A stretch of DNA of 64,000 bases from NCBI RefSeq assembly GCF_009828835.1, contig NZ_WTTB01000006.1:62001-126000 (forward strand), read 5' to 3'. The notes beneath the pieces are model-generated. The model was not told the DNA's origin, made no database searches, and saw nothing but the letters and a program-made list of their open reading frames with translations. Below, piece by piece: positions 48,483-59,261 of this stretch (the stretch's first letter is position 1; each line of letters begins with the position of its first letter). Source of the stretch: Erysipelothrix urinaevulpis. Lineage in GTDB: Bacteria; Bacillota_I; Bacilli_A; Erysipelotrichales; Erysipelotrichaceae. Position numbers and translations under genes: made by a program.

Positions 48483-48516
48483 TAAACGTCATATCTATAC
48501 GGTATGGCGTTTTTTT
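48483..48516 (+). terminator. Terminator after adhE
   Basis: AACGTCAT / ATGGCGTT (with one G-U pair) followed by nine T. Confidence 0.8.
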
Positions 48517-48554
48517 TTATTATGCTTATAATAAGATTAAAGAGGAGGTTTCAA

Positions 48555-49337
48555 ATGAGAAAACTAGATAAACATGATGAAAAAGAACTAAGAAGGTTTT
48601 TAAATATAGAACCTCATGCTAATTTATTTTTATTAGGTGATTTGGATGCCTTTGGTTTTGATGAAATGAAACAAACATTCTATGGTTTTTTTAAGGATAA
48701 AGAATTAGTTGCAGTAATATTTACCTATTTAGATGATTCAATTCATGGTGTTATTCATGAAATGAATCAAGCAATTATTATTCAATTAAAAGAATTAATT
48801 CAGTTGAACAAGTATGCTTTCTTTAATTGTACAGAGAAAACAATGAATCATTTAGATGGCAGGATTGATTCACTGATTTTAGAGAAAAGAAAAACTATCA
48901 TGTCTGTTTATACTCCTAAAAGTGACTTTAAGAACGATGATGAAGTGTTTGTGTTGAATGAAAACCATTCAACAGCAATAGTGGATTTGGAAAACTTATG
49001 TTTTGGCTTGTCTAATCGTAGCCTTAAGCAAGTTGAAGACGATCTCTTTAAAGGAAATCGGATGAGTTATGGTATGTTTTATGATAATCAATTGGTTGCA
49101 ATTGCAAGTGCAGTGGCTGAAACTGACTTTAGTGTCATGGTTGTTGGTGTAGCAACACATCCTGATTACCGAAACAAAGGTTTTGCAAGTCGAGTTGTTA
49201 AAAAGATGAGTGATGATTATTACAAGAGAGGAAAGCAAGCGGTTTTGTTTTATAATAACCCTCAAGCGGCCTCAATCTATGAGCGACTTGGTTATGAACC
49301 GCTTGAGAATTATATAATGAATAAGATTAAGATATAA
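48555..49337 (+). CDS. GNAT-family N-acetyltransferase
   Basis: 260 aa from the ATG after AGAGGAGG. The C-terminal half holds the acetyl-CoA motif VGVATHPDYRNKGFASRVVKKM (about residues 195-216) and the NNPQAASIYERLGYEPLENY end. The N-terminal half (about 1-130) has a degenerate GNAT-like pattern with ILEKRKTIMSVY. Substrate unknown. Confidence 0.82.
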   Translation: MRKLDKHDEKELRRFLNIEPHANLFLLGDLDAFGFDEMKQTFYGFFKDKELVAVIFTYLDDSIHGVIHEMNQAIIIQLKELIQLNKYAFFNCTEKTMNHLDGRIDSLILEKRKTIMSVYTPKSDFKNDDEVFVLNENHSTAIVDLENLCFGLSNRSLKQVEDDLFKGNRMSYGMFYDNQLVAIASAVAETDFSVMVVGVATHPDYRNKGFASRVVKKMSDDYYKRGKQAVLFYNNPQAASIYERLGYEPLENYIMNKIKI

Positions 49338-49411
49338 ATCTTGGTTTACTGGTGTCTTTAATGTAATATAGTAATTGTATGATATAATTTTATCAGTGAA
49401 GGAGGAATATA

Positions 49412-50125
49412 ATGTCAACACCACATATTAATGCTCAAGTTGGAGAAATCGCTAAGGTTGTTTTAATGCCAGGTGATCCACTTCGTGCTAAATTTATTGC
49501 AGAAACGTTCTTGGAGGATGTCACTGAATTTAATACAGTTAGAAATATGTTTGGCTATACAGGATTATATAAAGGTGAGAAAGTGTCCGTAATGGGATCT
49601 GGGATGGGAATGCCAAGTATCGGTATTTACTCATATGAACTTTATACAGTGTATGGCGTTGAAAGTATTATTCGTATTGGCTCAGCAGGGTCATACTCAG
49701 AAAAAGCAAATGTTTATGATGTCGTGCTTGCTGACTCAGCATATAGTGAATCTTCATTTGCGAAAGTAGCATTTGATTATGAGGAAGATGTTTTGCTTCC
49801 AAGTAAAGAATTAAATGAAGCTTTATTAGAAAGTGCAAAAAAGTTGGATGTTCCTGTTATTGTAGGACGTATCCATAGTAGTGATGTCTTCTATCGTGGA
49901 ACAGGTGTCAGTTATCATGATCTAAGAGACAATCATGGTGTTCTATGTGTTGAGATGGAATCGTTTGCGTTGTTTGCGAATGCTCGTAAGTTGCATAAAC
50001 AAGCTGCTTGTATTTTAACTATTTCAGATTCATTTGTAACAGAGGAAATTACAAGTGCAGAAGAAAGACAAACATCGTTTACAAAGATGATGGAAATCGC
50101 TTTAGATACAGCTATTAATCAATAA
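49412..50125 (+). CDS. deoD: Purine-nucleoside phosphorylase, DeoD type
   Basis: 237 aa. Splits purine (deoxy)nucleosides with phosphate for salvage. Seen: HINAQVGEIAKVVLMPGDPLRAKFIAE, GSGMGMPSIGIYSYEL, IRIGSAGSY, VCVEMESFALFANA-like (LCVEMESFALFANA) and ISDSFVT with the catalytic Asp. A TATAAT precedes it at 49383; SD GGAGG. Confidence 0.96.
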   Translation: MSTPHINAQVGEIAKVVLMPGDPLRAKFIAETFLEDVTEFNTVRNMFGYTGLYKGEKVSVMGSGMGMPSIGIYSYELYTVYGVESIIRIGSAGSYSEKANVYDVVLADSAYSESSFAKVAFDYEEDVLLPSKELNEALLESAKKLDVPVIVGRIHSSDVFYRGTGVSYHDLRDNHGVLCVEMESFALFANARKLHKQAACILTISDSFVTEEITSAEERQTSFTKMMEIALDTAINQ

Positions 50126-50148
50126 GACCGCTTCGGCGGTTTTTTTAT
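50125..50148 (+). terminator. Terminator after deoD
   Basis: ACCGC-TTCG-GCGGT followed by T run. Confidence 0.88.
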
Positions 50149-50161
50149 TTGCTCAATAACG

Positions 50162-50211
50162 TTGACAAATGTAAACGGTCATGATACTATACCCCCATAG
50201 GAGAGGGTAGT
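50162..50211 (+). promoter_or_regulatory. Promoter and CsoR operator of the copper operon
   Basis: TTGACA (50162-50167), 17-nt spacer, TACTAT (50185-50190). The C-rich/G-rich imperfect dyad TATACCCCCATAGGAGAGGG (50188-50207) overlaps the -10 and the start site and resembles known CsoR operators. The SD lies within it, so the leader is only about 15 nt. Confidence 0.75.
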
Positions 50212-50469
50212 ATGAGAAAAGATGAAGCTATGAAAGCACTGAAAAATGCTCAAGGTCAAATGAATGCGGTTATGAAAATGATGGAAGATGATCGTTATTG
50301 TATTGATGTGTCGTATCAGGTCTTAGCAACCATCGCTTTATTAAAAAAAGCGAATGATTCTTTATTGAAACAACATATGGAACATTGTGTTATTGAAGCC
50401 TTTGAAGAAGGTAATGGTCAAGAAAAAATTGATGAAGTTATAAAATTAATGCATAAAATGATAGGATAG
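50212..50469 (+). CDS. csoR: Copper-sensing repressor CsoR
   Basis: 85 aa all-helical DUF156 regulator. The Cu(I) ligands of CsoR are all present at the right spacing: Cys30, His55 and Cys59. It represses the operon and is released by Cu(I). First gene; copA starts about 10 nt after. Confidence 0.93.
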   Translation: MRKDEAMKALKNAQGQMNAVMKMMEDDRYCIDVSYQVLATIALLKKANDSLLKQHMEHCVIEAFEEGNGQEKIDEVIKLMHKMIG

Positions 50470-50478
50470 GTGAAGATG

Positions 50479-52866
50479 ATGAGAGAGATAAAATTTAATG
50501 TTGAAGGAATGACCTGTGCTTCATGCCAAAGTCATGTTCAAAAAGCACTTGAGGGTGTTGAGGGTGTGAAAGATGTGTCTGTGAATTTAATGATGAATAC
50601 GGCGAGTCTAAAGGTTGAGGATGATGTTGAAGAATCAAACCTGATTGACGTTGTCCAGGATGCAGGGTATGCATTAAGTACACAAAAAGGATTGAAATTT
50701 CATGTTGAGGATATGACATGTGCTTCTTGTGTTTCATCGATTGAATCCTATATCGGAAATCAGGATGGCATCAGTAATCTCGAGATTAATTTATTAGAGA
50801 AAGATGTAAGCTTGAATTATGATCCAAATAAAATCAATGAACAGACAATATTTGGCATGATTAAAGAGATTGGATATAGTCCTAGTTTTGCTCAAGAATC
50901 AACTTTAGATTCTAAATCAATGAAATTGTCACTCATTATTGCTGCAGTCATGGTCTATTTTACGATGGCTCCGATGATTAGTCCGATGTTTTTACCTGAT
51001 TTTGTAAGGGCGGACTGGTATCCACTTCGTAATGCATTAATTCAAGTCGTTTTAACGATACCGGTGTTGGTCTTGAATCGTGATATTTTCAAGCGGGGAT
51101 TTAAAGCACTAGCGAAACGTTATCCGAATATGGATTCTTTAGTTGCGGTAGGAACGAGTGCTGCCATTATTTATTCAGCATATGGATTAATCCAAATTAT
51201 TGGTGGAAATGTTGAATTTATTCATCACTTGTATTTTGAAAGTGCAGTGGTTATCCTAGCGTTAATTAAACTTGGGAATTATTTAGAGGATAAAAGTAAA
51301 GAGCAAACCAAATCATCACTTGCTTCATTGTTGGCATTACAACCAGACGATGCTATTTTACTTGAAGATGGCGTGAAAAAAATAATTCCTTTATCTCAGA
51401 TAAAATTAGGAGATATTCTCTTGGTTAAACCAGGCATGAATATTCCAGCCGATGCGAAGGTCGTCTTTGGAAATACAAGTATTGATGAATCGATGTTAAG
51501 TGGTGAAAGTTTGCCGGTTGATAAGACCGTAGATGATGAAGTCAGTCTTGGAACCAGCAATACAAGTGGTACCATTCAAATTGAAGTGACAAAACTTCAA
51601 TCAGAATCGAAATTATCACAAATTATAAAAATGGTTGAAGATGCTCAAAATGATAAAGCTCCCATAGCTCGGTTAGCGGATGAGGTCTCAGCTGTCTTTG
51701 TTCCCATTGTTTTTGTCATTGCAATTGTCTCGTTTATTCTTTGGTTCGTATTTACAAAAGATCTTGAATTGTCATTAACAATCTTTATCTCTATCCTTGT
51801 GATTGCTTGTCCATGTGCTTTAGGGCTTGCAACACCGACTGCCATTATGGTAGGGACAGGTCGTGGTGCAGAAAATGGTGTCTTTTATAAATCGGCAACT
51901 GCATTAGAAACTGCATCAAAGATTGATACTGTGATTTTTGATAAGACTGGTACCCTGACTCAAGGTAATTTAAGTGTTGTGAATACGAAGATTCCAAAAG
52001 ATAAAGACTATATTCTTGATTTGGTTTCCTCAGTAGAATCGATGTCAGAACATCCTTTATCAAAAGCAATGGTGCTTAATGATAGTAAAAAATACGATGT
52101 ACAAAATTTTGAAGCGTTGTTTGGTCGTGGGGTTAAAGCGAATGCTGATAATCAAGAAATCTATATCGGTAATCGTAAATTAATGAATGAACAAGCGATC
52201 GAAGTGAGTGTGTTTGATCAAGAATTTAATAACTGGTCATCGAAAGGACAAACGGTTGTATATGTTGCTTTAGATAATCAGGTTGTTGGTGTGATTGGTA
52301 TCGCTGATGTCATCAAAGATGAGTCAAAACAAACAATTCAACAACTCCATAAAATGGGTAAAAAAGTTGTGATGTTGACCGGTGATAATCACTTGACAGC
52401 TCAAGCGATTGCGGATGAATTAAATATTGATGAGGTTATTGCGGAAGTCTTACCCGATGAGAAATCACAATGGGTTGAAAAATTCCAAAAAGATTCTAAG
52501 GTACTGATGGTAGGTGATGGTGTAAATGATGCGGTTGCATTAACACGAGCTGATGTTGGTGTTGCTGTTGCTGAAGGATCGGATGTGGCCTTAGATTCAG
52601 CGGATATTGTATTAATTAAAGATGATCTAGAATCTTTAGTCTTTGCGTTGAAATTGTCTGAAAAAACACTATCAACGATCAAGCAAAACTTATTTTGGGC
52701 TTTTGCTTATAACGTAATTGGGATCCCATTTGCTGCTGGATTATTCCATGTGTTATTCAATGGACCTTTCCTAAATCCAATGATTGCAGGGGCTGCAATG
52801 GCATTTTCTTCAATCTCTGTTGTGTTGAATGCGTTGCGTTTAAAACGTGTTTCGATTAAAATGTAA
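50479..52866 (+). CDS. copA: Copper-exporting P-type ATPase
   Basis: 795 aa from the ATG of MREIKFNVEG, 7 nt after AGGTGA; a GTG at 50470 and an ATG at 50476 are alternatives. Two N-terminal metal-binding domains with MTCASC (about residues 12 and 80), eight membrane segments, TGES loop, CPC in VIACPCALGLATPTA, phosphorylation site DKTGTLT, SEHPLSKAM and GDGVNDAVAL. Exports Cu(I) from the cytoplasm. Confidence 0.97.
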   Translation: MREIKFNVEGMTCASCQSHVQKALEGVEGVKDVSVNLMMNTASLKVEDDVEESNLIDVVQDAGYALSTQKGLKFHVEDMTCASCVSSIESYIGNQDGISNLEINLLEKDVSLNYDPNKINEQTIFGMIKEIGYSPSFAQESTLDSKSMKLSLIIAAVMVYFTMAPMISPMFLPDFVRADWYPLRNALIQVVLTIPVLVLNRDIFKRGFKALAKRYPNMDSLVAVGTSAAIIYSAYGLIQIIGGNVEFIHHLYFESAVVILALIKLGNYLEDKSKEQTKSSLASLLALQPDDAILLEDGVKKIIPLSQIKLGDILLVKPGMNIPADAKVVFGNTSIDESMLSGESLPVDKTVDDEVSLGTSNTSGTIQIEVTKLQSESKLSQIIKMVEDAQNDKAPIARLADEVSAVFVPIVFVIAIVSFILWFVFTKDLELSLTIFISILVIACPCALGLATPTAIMVGTGRGAENGVFYKSATALETASKIDTVIFDKTGTLTQGNLSVVNTKIPKDKDYILDLVSSVESMSEHPLSKAMVLNDSKKYDVQNFEALFGRGVKANADNQEIYIGNRKLMNEQAIEVSVFDQEFNNWSSKGQTVVYVALDNQVVGVIGIADVIKDESKQTIQQLHKMGKKVVMLTGDNHLTAQAIADELNIDEVIAEVLPDEKSQWVEKFQKDSKVLMVGDGVNDAVALTRADVGVAVAEGSDVALDSADIVLIKDDLESLVFALKLSEKTLSTIKQNLFWAFAYNVIGIPFAAGLFHVLFNGPFLNPMIAGAAMAFSSISVVLNALRLKRVSIKM

Positions 52867-52881
52867 GTGGAGGGTGTTAAG

Positions 52882-53073
52882 ATGAAACGAATAATATTTG
52901 TTAGAGATATGTCGTGTCAAAAATGTGTAGATCGTATCGCAAATGAATTAGATAATACACGATTAGACTATGAGATTAATTTAAAAAATAAAAGTGTTGC
53001 AATTGAAGGTGACAATGATGCACTTTATGTTGCAAAGCAAGCAATTGCACAAGCAGGCTATACAGTAATGTAA
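52882..53073 (+). CDS. copZ: Copper chaperone, heavy-metal-associated domain
   Basis: 63 aa from the ATG after GGAGGGTGTTAAG. A single HMA domain with metal motif DMSCQKC (about residues 9-15). Delivers Cu(I) to CopA or CsoR. Last gene of csoR-copA-copZ. Confidence 0.92.
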   Translation: MKRIIFVRDMSCQKCVDRIANELDNTRLDYEINLKNKSVAIEGDNDALYVAKQAIAQAGYTVM

Positions 53074-53088
53074 AACCTGCTTTTTTTA
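53051..53088 (+). terminator. Terminator of the copper operon
   Basis: AAGCAGG (53051-53057) / CCTGCTT (53076-53082) with T run; the left arm lies in the copZ coding end. Confidence 0.8.
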
Positions 53089-53119
53089 TGTGAATTCGTC
53101 GACTAGTTCATGGTTTTCA

Positions 53120-53148
53120 TTGTGAAGTCTAAGGTTATTTGATATAAT
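53120..53148 (+). promoter_or_regulatory. Promoter of pgk-tpiA-eno
   Basis: TTGTGA (53120-53125), 17-nt spacer, TATAAT (53143-53148). Confidence 0.7.
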
Positions 53149-53173
53149 GAAGGGCGTAAATAAGGAGGAAATT

Positions 53174-54373
53174 ATGGCTAAAAGAACTGTCAGTGATTTG
53201 GATGTTGCTGGAAAACGCGTAATTGTTCGTGTTGACTTCAACGTTCCATTAAATGATGGCGTCATTACTGATGATAATCGTATTATGGGTGCTTTACCAA
53301 CAATTAAGTATCTCATTGAAAATAATGCGAAGATTGTCCTTATGTCGCATTTGGGTAAAATCAATCATAAAGATGCTGAAAAAACAGAAGCAGATAAAGC
53401 TAAAAACACACTAGCACCAGTTGCTAAACGTTTACAAGAGTTATTGCCTGATACAAAGATTACCTTTGTTGGAGCAACACGTGGAAACGAATTAGAGGAA
53501 GCAGTAAATTCATTGAACGATGGCGATATCGTCTTGATGGAAAATACTCGTTATGAAATTGGTGAAACAAAAAATGATGAAAACTTAGCACGTTACTGGG
53601 CAAGTTTGGGTGAATTATTTGTCAGTGATGCATTCGGTACGGTTCACCGTTCTCATGCTTCAACTGTAGGGATCGCTCAATTCTTACCTTCAGCACTTGG
53701 TTTCTTAGTAGAAAAAGAAGTTAAGTTCTTAGGTGAAGCGATTTACTCACCAAAAAGACCGTTTGTCGCAATTCTAGGTGGGGCAAAAGTTAGCGATAAA
53801 ATTAATGTTATCGAAAACTTATTGGAAGTTGCTGATAAAGTTATTGTTGGTGGAGGAATGGCTTATACATTCTTTAAAGCTCAAGGTTATGAGATTGGGA
53901 CTTCTTTATTAGAAGAAGACCGTATTGAAGTAGCTAAGGCTATCCTTGAAAAAGCGGATGGAAAACTTATTTTGCCAATTGATACAGTTGTTGCAAAAGA
54001 GTTTGCACCTGATGCAGAAGCAATCGTTGTTAACTCAACAGAAATTCCTAGTGACTATATGGGTCTAGATATTGGACCTAAGACAATTGAACTTTTCAAA
54101 AAAGAATTGGAAGGTGCAAAAACAGTTGTTTGGAATGGTCCAATGGGAGTCTTTGAATTCGAAGCCTTCGCAAATGGTACAAAAGGTATCTGTAAAGCTA
54201 TTACAGAAGTGCCTGATGTCTTAAGCGTTATTGGTGGTGGTGATTCTGCTGCAGCAGCAATCCAACTTGGATTTAAAGATCAAATTTCGCACATCTCTAC
54301 AGGTGGCGGAGCTAGCTTAGAGTTTATGGAAGGGAAGGAGTTGCCTGGTATAGCTATAATCCAGGACAAGTAA
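53174..54373 (+). CDS. pgk: Phosphoglycerate kinase
   Basis: 399 aa from the ATG after [28 protein letters not shown]-type region [47 protein letters not shown] and [10 protein letters not shown] define the family. Generates ATP from 1,3-bisphosphoglycerate. First of three glycolytic genes; neither gap nor gpmI is in the cluster. Confidence 0.98.
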   Translation: MAKRTVSDLDVAGKRVIVRVDFNVPLNDGVITDDNRIMGALPTIKYLIENNAKIVLMSHLGKINHKDAEKTEADKAKNTLAPVAKRLQELLPDTKITFVGATRGNELEEAVNSLNDGDIVLMENTRYEIGETKNDENLARYWASLGELFVSDAFGTVHRSHASTVGIAQFLPSALGFLVEKEVKFLGEAIYSPKRPFVAILGGAKVSDKINVIENLLEVADKVIVGGGMAYTFFKAQGYEIGTSLLEEDRIEVAKAILEKADGKLILPIDTVVAKEFAPDAEAIVVNSTEIPSDYMGLDIGPKTIELFKKELEGAKTVVWNGPMGVFEFEAFANGTKGICKAITEVPDVLSVIGGGDSAAAAIQLGFKDQISHISTGGGASLEFMEGKELPGIAIIQDK

Positions 54374-54376
54374 AAT

Positions 54377-55120
54377 ATGAGAAAACCAATTATTTTTGGA
54401 AACTGGAAAATGAATAAGACCAATGCAGAAGCAAAAGCATTCTTTGAGGGTGTTGATGCACATGTAACAGATAAAGCAGACTTTGGTGTTGCTGTTCCTT
54501 TTACAACATTGGGAACATGTGTTGATAACTCAACAAAATTACACGTTGCAGCTCAAAATATGCATTTTGAAGCAAACGGTGCATACACTGGTGAAATTTC
54601 AGCAGGTATGTTAAATGAATTGGGCGTTAAGTGGGTTGTTTTAGGACACTCAGAGAGACGTCAATACTTTAATGAAACAGATAAAGACATCAACAAAAAA
54701 GCAGCTGTTGCCATTGAAAATGGTATGATTCCAATTGTTTGTGTTGGTGAAACATTGTATGAATTTGAAGCGGATAAGACAGAAAGTGTTGTTCGTAAAC
54801 AAGTTTCAGGATGCTTAAGTGGTTTGAATGCAGACGATGTTAAAAATCTTGTCATTGCTTATGAACCAGTATGGGCTATTGGTACAGGTAAGAGTGCAAC
54901 CGTTGAAATTGCACAAAATACATGTGCTTTAGTTCGTGATGAAGTTCGTAACTTATTTGGAAATGATGTTGCTGAAGCAGTTCGTATTCAATACGGTGGT
55001 TCAGTAAAACCAAATAACATTGAAGAGTATATGTCACAAGCTGATATCGATGGTGCACTCATTGGTGGAGCATCATTAGAAGTTGATTCATTTAAAGAAA
55101 TTATTGACGCAATTAAATAA
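54377..55120 (+). CDS. tpiA: Triose-phosphate isomerase
   Basis: 247 aa. GNWKMNKT (Asn/Lys, residues 7-14), VVLGHSERR (catalytic His), AYEPVWAIGTG (catalytic Glu), the QYGGSVKPNN phosphate loop and ALIGGASL. Starts 3 nt after pgk. Its start context lacks a strong SD (GGACAAGTAAAATATG), so coupling to pgk is likely. Confidence 0.98.
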   Translation: MRKPIIFGNWKMNKTNAEAKAFFEGVDAHVTDKADFGVAVPFTTLGTCVDNSTKLHVAAQNMHFEANGAYTGEISAGMLNELGVKWVVLGHSERRQYFNETDKDINKKAAVAIENGMIPIVCVGETLYEFEADKTESVVRKQVSGCLSGLNADDVKNLVIAYEPVWAIGTGKSATVEIAQNTCALVRDEVRNLFGNDVAEAVRIQYGGSVKPNNIEEYMSQADIDGALIGGASLEVDSFKEIIDAIK

Positions 55121-55142
55121 AACAAATAAGGAGGATATTTAA

Positions 55143-56438
<1,296 letters not shown>

Positions 56439-56440
56439 TT

Positions 56441-56466
56441 AAAGCCTCGTTTGAGGCTTTTTTACT
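56441..56466 (+). terminator. Terminator of the glycolytic operon
   Basis: AAAGCCTC-GTTT-GAGGCTTT followed by T run. Confidence 0.9.
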
Positions 56467-56479
56467 TTGGAGGTAAACA

Positions 56480-57070
56480 ATGAGAACAATTAAAGTAAAA
56501 GGAAGTTCACAAATATTTGCTCGTCCAGATTCGATGGAATTGAAGTTTGAGTTGGCATATGAAAATCCGTTGTATGGAGAAGCTCTTAAAAGTTTACGTA
56601 AAGATCATTTGTCATTAATTAGGAGTTTGAGTGACCTAGGTTTTAAAAGTGACTATTTAAAGACAAGTGCAATGAATGTGCAAGTGTTGATGGCACATGA
56701 TGAATTACCCAAGCGGTTTAGAGTATCACAGAGATTTGTTTATCGTGATAAAGTTGATTTGGATCGCTTAACAAATCTTCTTGAATCAATGGAAATGAGT
56801 GAAGATCTAAATTTTTCAATCCAATACTATAGCAGTAAGCTTGAGACGCAAGTCGAAGAAGCATTAATATTGGCATTGAAAGATGCGAAGGCAAAGGCTA
56901 AGGTTTTAGCCTTAGAATCAGATTGTAAACTACATGAAATCATTGAAATTGTTGAGCATGATGAACATTATCCAAATATGCTTAGGACGATGCAAGAAGA
57001 CTTTCTACAAACATCACCGGATGATATCAGTATAGCTCAAACTATCACAGTAACTTGGTCTCTTAAATAA
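56480..57070 (+). CDS. SIMPL-domain protein (DUF541), function unknown
   Basis: 196 aa with no signal peptide. IKVKGSSQIFARPDSMELKFEL at the start, a central LKTSAMNVQVLM region, KDAKAKAKVLALESDCKLHEIIEI and AQTITVTWSL at the end follow the SIMPL pattern. Family members form oligomeric rings; most are exported, but this one appears cytoplasmic. SD TGGAGG lies after the eno terminator. Confidence 0.8.
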   Translation: MRTIKVKGSSQIFARPDSMELKFELAYENPLYGEALKSLRKDHLSLIRSLSDLGFKSDYLKTSAMNVQVLMAHDELPKRFRVSQRFVYRDKVDLDRLTNLLESMEMSEDLNFSIQYYSSKLETQVEEALILALKDAKAKAKVLALESDCKLHEIIEIVEHDEHYPNMLRTMQEDFLQTSPDDISIAQTITVTWSLK

Positions 57071-57073
57071 TAC

Positions 57074-57114
57074 AAAAGTCAGCTTCTATCACACGATAAA
57101 AGCTGACTTTTATA
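57074..57114 (+). terminator. Terminator after the SIMPL gene
   Basis: 12-bp stem AAAAGTCAGCTT / AAGCTGACTTTT. Nothing else is recognised in the 229-bp space to the next gene. Confidence 0.88.
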
Positions 57115-57299
57115 TTTATTAATATAGAGAGAAAGTCTTACTTGTCCTTTTGTTAACGTCAAGAAGTATGGGTAAAGCTCGTTTTAACCTAAGAATACTA
57201 ATCTTAAGCAGGCATCGACTATATTCACGAATCTATACGAACTCAAATTAAAATCAATTTTTTAATTGGTATCAATCAATGGTCATAAAAAATTAATAA

Positions 57300-57944
57300 T
57301 TAATTTTCTTTTACTTTTGCGTTTAAAAGTTTTTCAATCAAAACTTCATATGATTCCGTATCATCTAACGGTTTATATGAAATATCTGATTCTTGCATTT
57401 CAAAGTTTATTTTTGAAAGCTTGTCGGTGATTTCTATAGCAGGATAGGCTTCCATTTGACGAATGTCACTCAAGAGATTATGTATTTCGGATAGATGAAG
57501 TTCTACCTTATCTTCTTCACCCGTAAACCAATAAACATAATCAAAGCCATGTAGCATTTTATTGTTTGTTAAGTCACTGGCTAAATAAAAAGCATTTGAA
57601 TTATCTATTTTGTTGTAATCATCATATTTGTTTGAAGTATCAAATTCGTTTGTATAGACACCGTCTGAATTTGCATAATAGTCAAAAGTATAGATTTCCT
57701 CATTAGAATATACTCCATAGAATGTTGTTTCATGTATTTTTTCATTTGGTCCAATTTTTATTATACTAAAGCGCATATGGTCTTGTGATACCAGACTTGT
57801 TTCCTTTATTTTTTCAGGAACTTCTGTTTCGGATATGAATGTCATTCCTTCATATTTCTCAATTATTTCGGAAGCCTTTGATTCGTTACTACTGCATGAT
57901 GTTAAAACAAAGATAGTACACAACAAAATCAACAATTTTTTCAT
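57300..57944 (-). CDS. Putative lipoprotein, function unknown
   Basis: 214 aa. Signal peptide with lipobox LTSC (Cys about 17), then a Ser-rich spacer and a mixed alpha/beta body. No family motif recognised. Likely anchored on the outer face of the membrane. SD GAGGA upstream on minus. Single gene. Confidence 0.7.
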   Translation of the reverse strand: MKKLLILLCTIFVLTSCSSNESKASEIIEKYEGMTFISETEVPEKIKETSLVSQDHMRFSIIKIGPNEKIHETTFYGVYSNEEIYTFDYYANSDGVYTNEFDTSNKYDDYNKIDNSNAFYLASDLTNNKMLHGFDYVYWFTGEEDKVELHLSEIHNLLSDIRQMEAYPAIEITDKLSKINFEMQESDISYKPLDDTESYEVLIEKLLNAKVKEN

Positions 57945-58059
57945 GATATCCTCCTCAAATTATTTAATTACATTGTATCATATTAAAGCGGTTATTAACA
58001 TTTCTCAGTAAGCTAAAAGAAACATCCGACGTTGTTAGTGAAAAGTAGGAATAGGTATA

Positions 58060-58095
58060 AAAAAACTGAAAGCGTAAATTAATAGAGGCTTTCAG
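58060..58095 (-). terminator. Terminator of the tRNA-Lys(CTT) gene
   Basis: CTGAAAGC / GCTTTCAG (58066-58073, 58088-58095) with the U run on minus. Confidence 0.8.
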
Positions 58096-58107
58096 ATCAA
58101 TTTATAT

Positions 58108-58183
58108 TGGTGCTCCGTCACGGGATCGAACCGTGGACCCACTGATTAAGAGTCAGTTGCTCTACCTACTGAGCTAACGGAGC
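58108..58183 (-). tRNA. tRNA-Lys (CTT)
   Basis: 76 nt on minus including CCA. Acceptor GCTCCGT/ACGGAGC, D arm GCTC..GAGC, anticodon stem ACTGA/TCAGT with loop CTCTTAA (anticodon CTT), T arm CACGG/CCGTG. Reads AAG and complements the TTT isoacceptor at 43707. Confidence 0.96.
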
Positions 58184-58383
58184 GTTTACTAGTAAATTAT
58201 AACGCTTTGAGACTAAAAATCAATGGTTTTGTCGTAAAAAAATAAATATTTCGTCTAAAATTATGCGATATTTATCTATTGTATATTTTATATAAAGTTT
58301 ATTGTGATTTATTACAACGTTTGCTTCATCTTGAAGTAGCCGAGGTGATAGTCTATAATTAATAAATGGTATAGAGGTGAAAC

Positions 58384-59256
58384 ATGAGAAAAGTTGAAGC
58401 TTTAATAATAGGTAAAGGACCGGCAGGCGTTCAAGCGGCTATTTACCTAAAACGTGGTGGAGTCGATCCGATTGTTATTGGCAAAGATATTGGGGCTAGT
58501 GAAATGGCTCATAAAATTGATAATTTTTATGGCTTTCCTGGAGTGAGTGGCATTAATTTAATTCAACAAGGAATTGAACATGCACTGGCATTAGATATTG
58601 AAGTCCTAGAAGATGAAGTAACTTCGATTAGTTATGAGGATGGATTTATTGTTGAAAGTACTTCGGGGACTTTTCATGCCCAAACAGTGTTAATGGCAAC
58701 AGGAGCGCATCGAAATATTCCCAGAATCCGTCGAATTAGAAATTATGAAGGAAAAGGAATTTCGTATTGTGCAGTCTGTGATGCCTTCTTTTTTAAAGGT
58801 AAACATTTGGCGGTACTTGGGGCTGGTAAATATGCTGAAAGTGAAATTAAGGTCTTAGAAGCAATCAGTGATCATGTTATGTTATTAACAGATGGTCAAG
58901 AACTTGAAGGTGAATTTCCAAGTGGTATTAAAATTATTACAGATCGGTTAAAAGCTGTATACGGTGATGAACACTTAGAAGGTATTGAATTTAGAGATGG
59001 TAGTAAACTGGAACTTGATGGCTTATTTGTAGCAGTAGGAACTGCAAGCAGCAGTGATCTTGCTCAAAAACTTGGGGTTCAAGTTGAGGGAAATAAAGTG
59101 GTGGTTGATCAGAAAATGATGAGTAATATTCCAGGGTTATTTGCTGCTGGGGATTGTGTGCCTGGAGTACAACAAATTGCGAAAGCTGTCGGTGATGGTT
59201 GTGTTGCTGGTATGAGTATGGTTGACTATTTAAGAGATAAGAAAAGAGGAAAATAG
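58384..59256 (+). CDS. Thioredoxin-reductase-like FAD/NAD(P) oxidoreductase
   Basis: 290 aa. FAD motif ALIIGKGPAGVQAAIYLKRGG, redox-active CAVCD (about residues 131-135, corresponding to CATCD of TrxB), NAD motif LAVLGAGKYAESE and GLFAAGDCVPG near the C-terminus. It has the dithiol but diverges from standard TrxB (GKGPAG, GAGKYA), so its partner could be another thioredoxin-like protein. Five nt before the HAD gene. Confidence 0.85.
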   Translation: MRKVEALIIGKGPAGVQAAIYLKRGGVDPIVIGKDIGASEMAHKIDNFYGFPGVSGINLIQQGIEHALALDIEVLEDEVTSISYEDGFIVESTSGTFHAQTVLMATGAHRNIPRIRRIRNYEGKGISYCAVCDAFFFKGKHLAVLGAGKYAESEIKVLEAISDHVMLLTDGQELEGEFPSGIKIITDRLKAVYGDEHLEGIEFRDGSKLELDGLFVAVGTASSSDLAQKLGVQVEGNKVVVDQKMMSNIPGLFAAGDCVPGVQQIAKAVGDGCVAGMSMVDYLRDKKRGK

Positions 59257-59261
59257 ATTTA

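Noticed and set aside
53090-53110. Adjacent EcoRI and SalI sites (GAATTC-GTCGAC) hinting at cloning-vector sequence
   Set aside because: Flanking sequence is a normal terminator-to-promoter interval; two sites can adjoin by chance.
57115-57299. Possible small RNA or gene in the space before the lipoprotein
   Set aside because: No promoter-terminator pair, open frame with SD or stable fold could be supported by eye.
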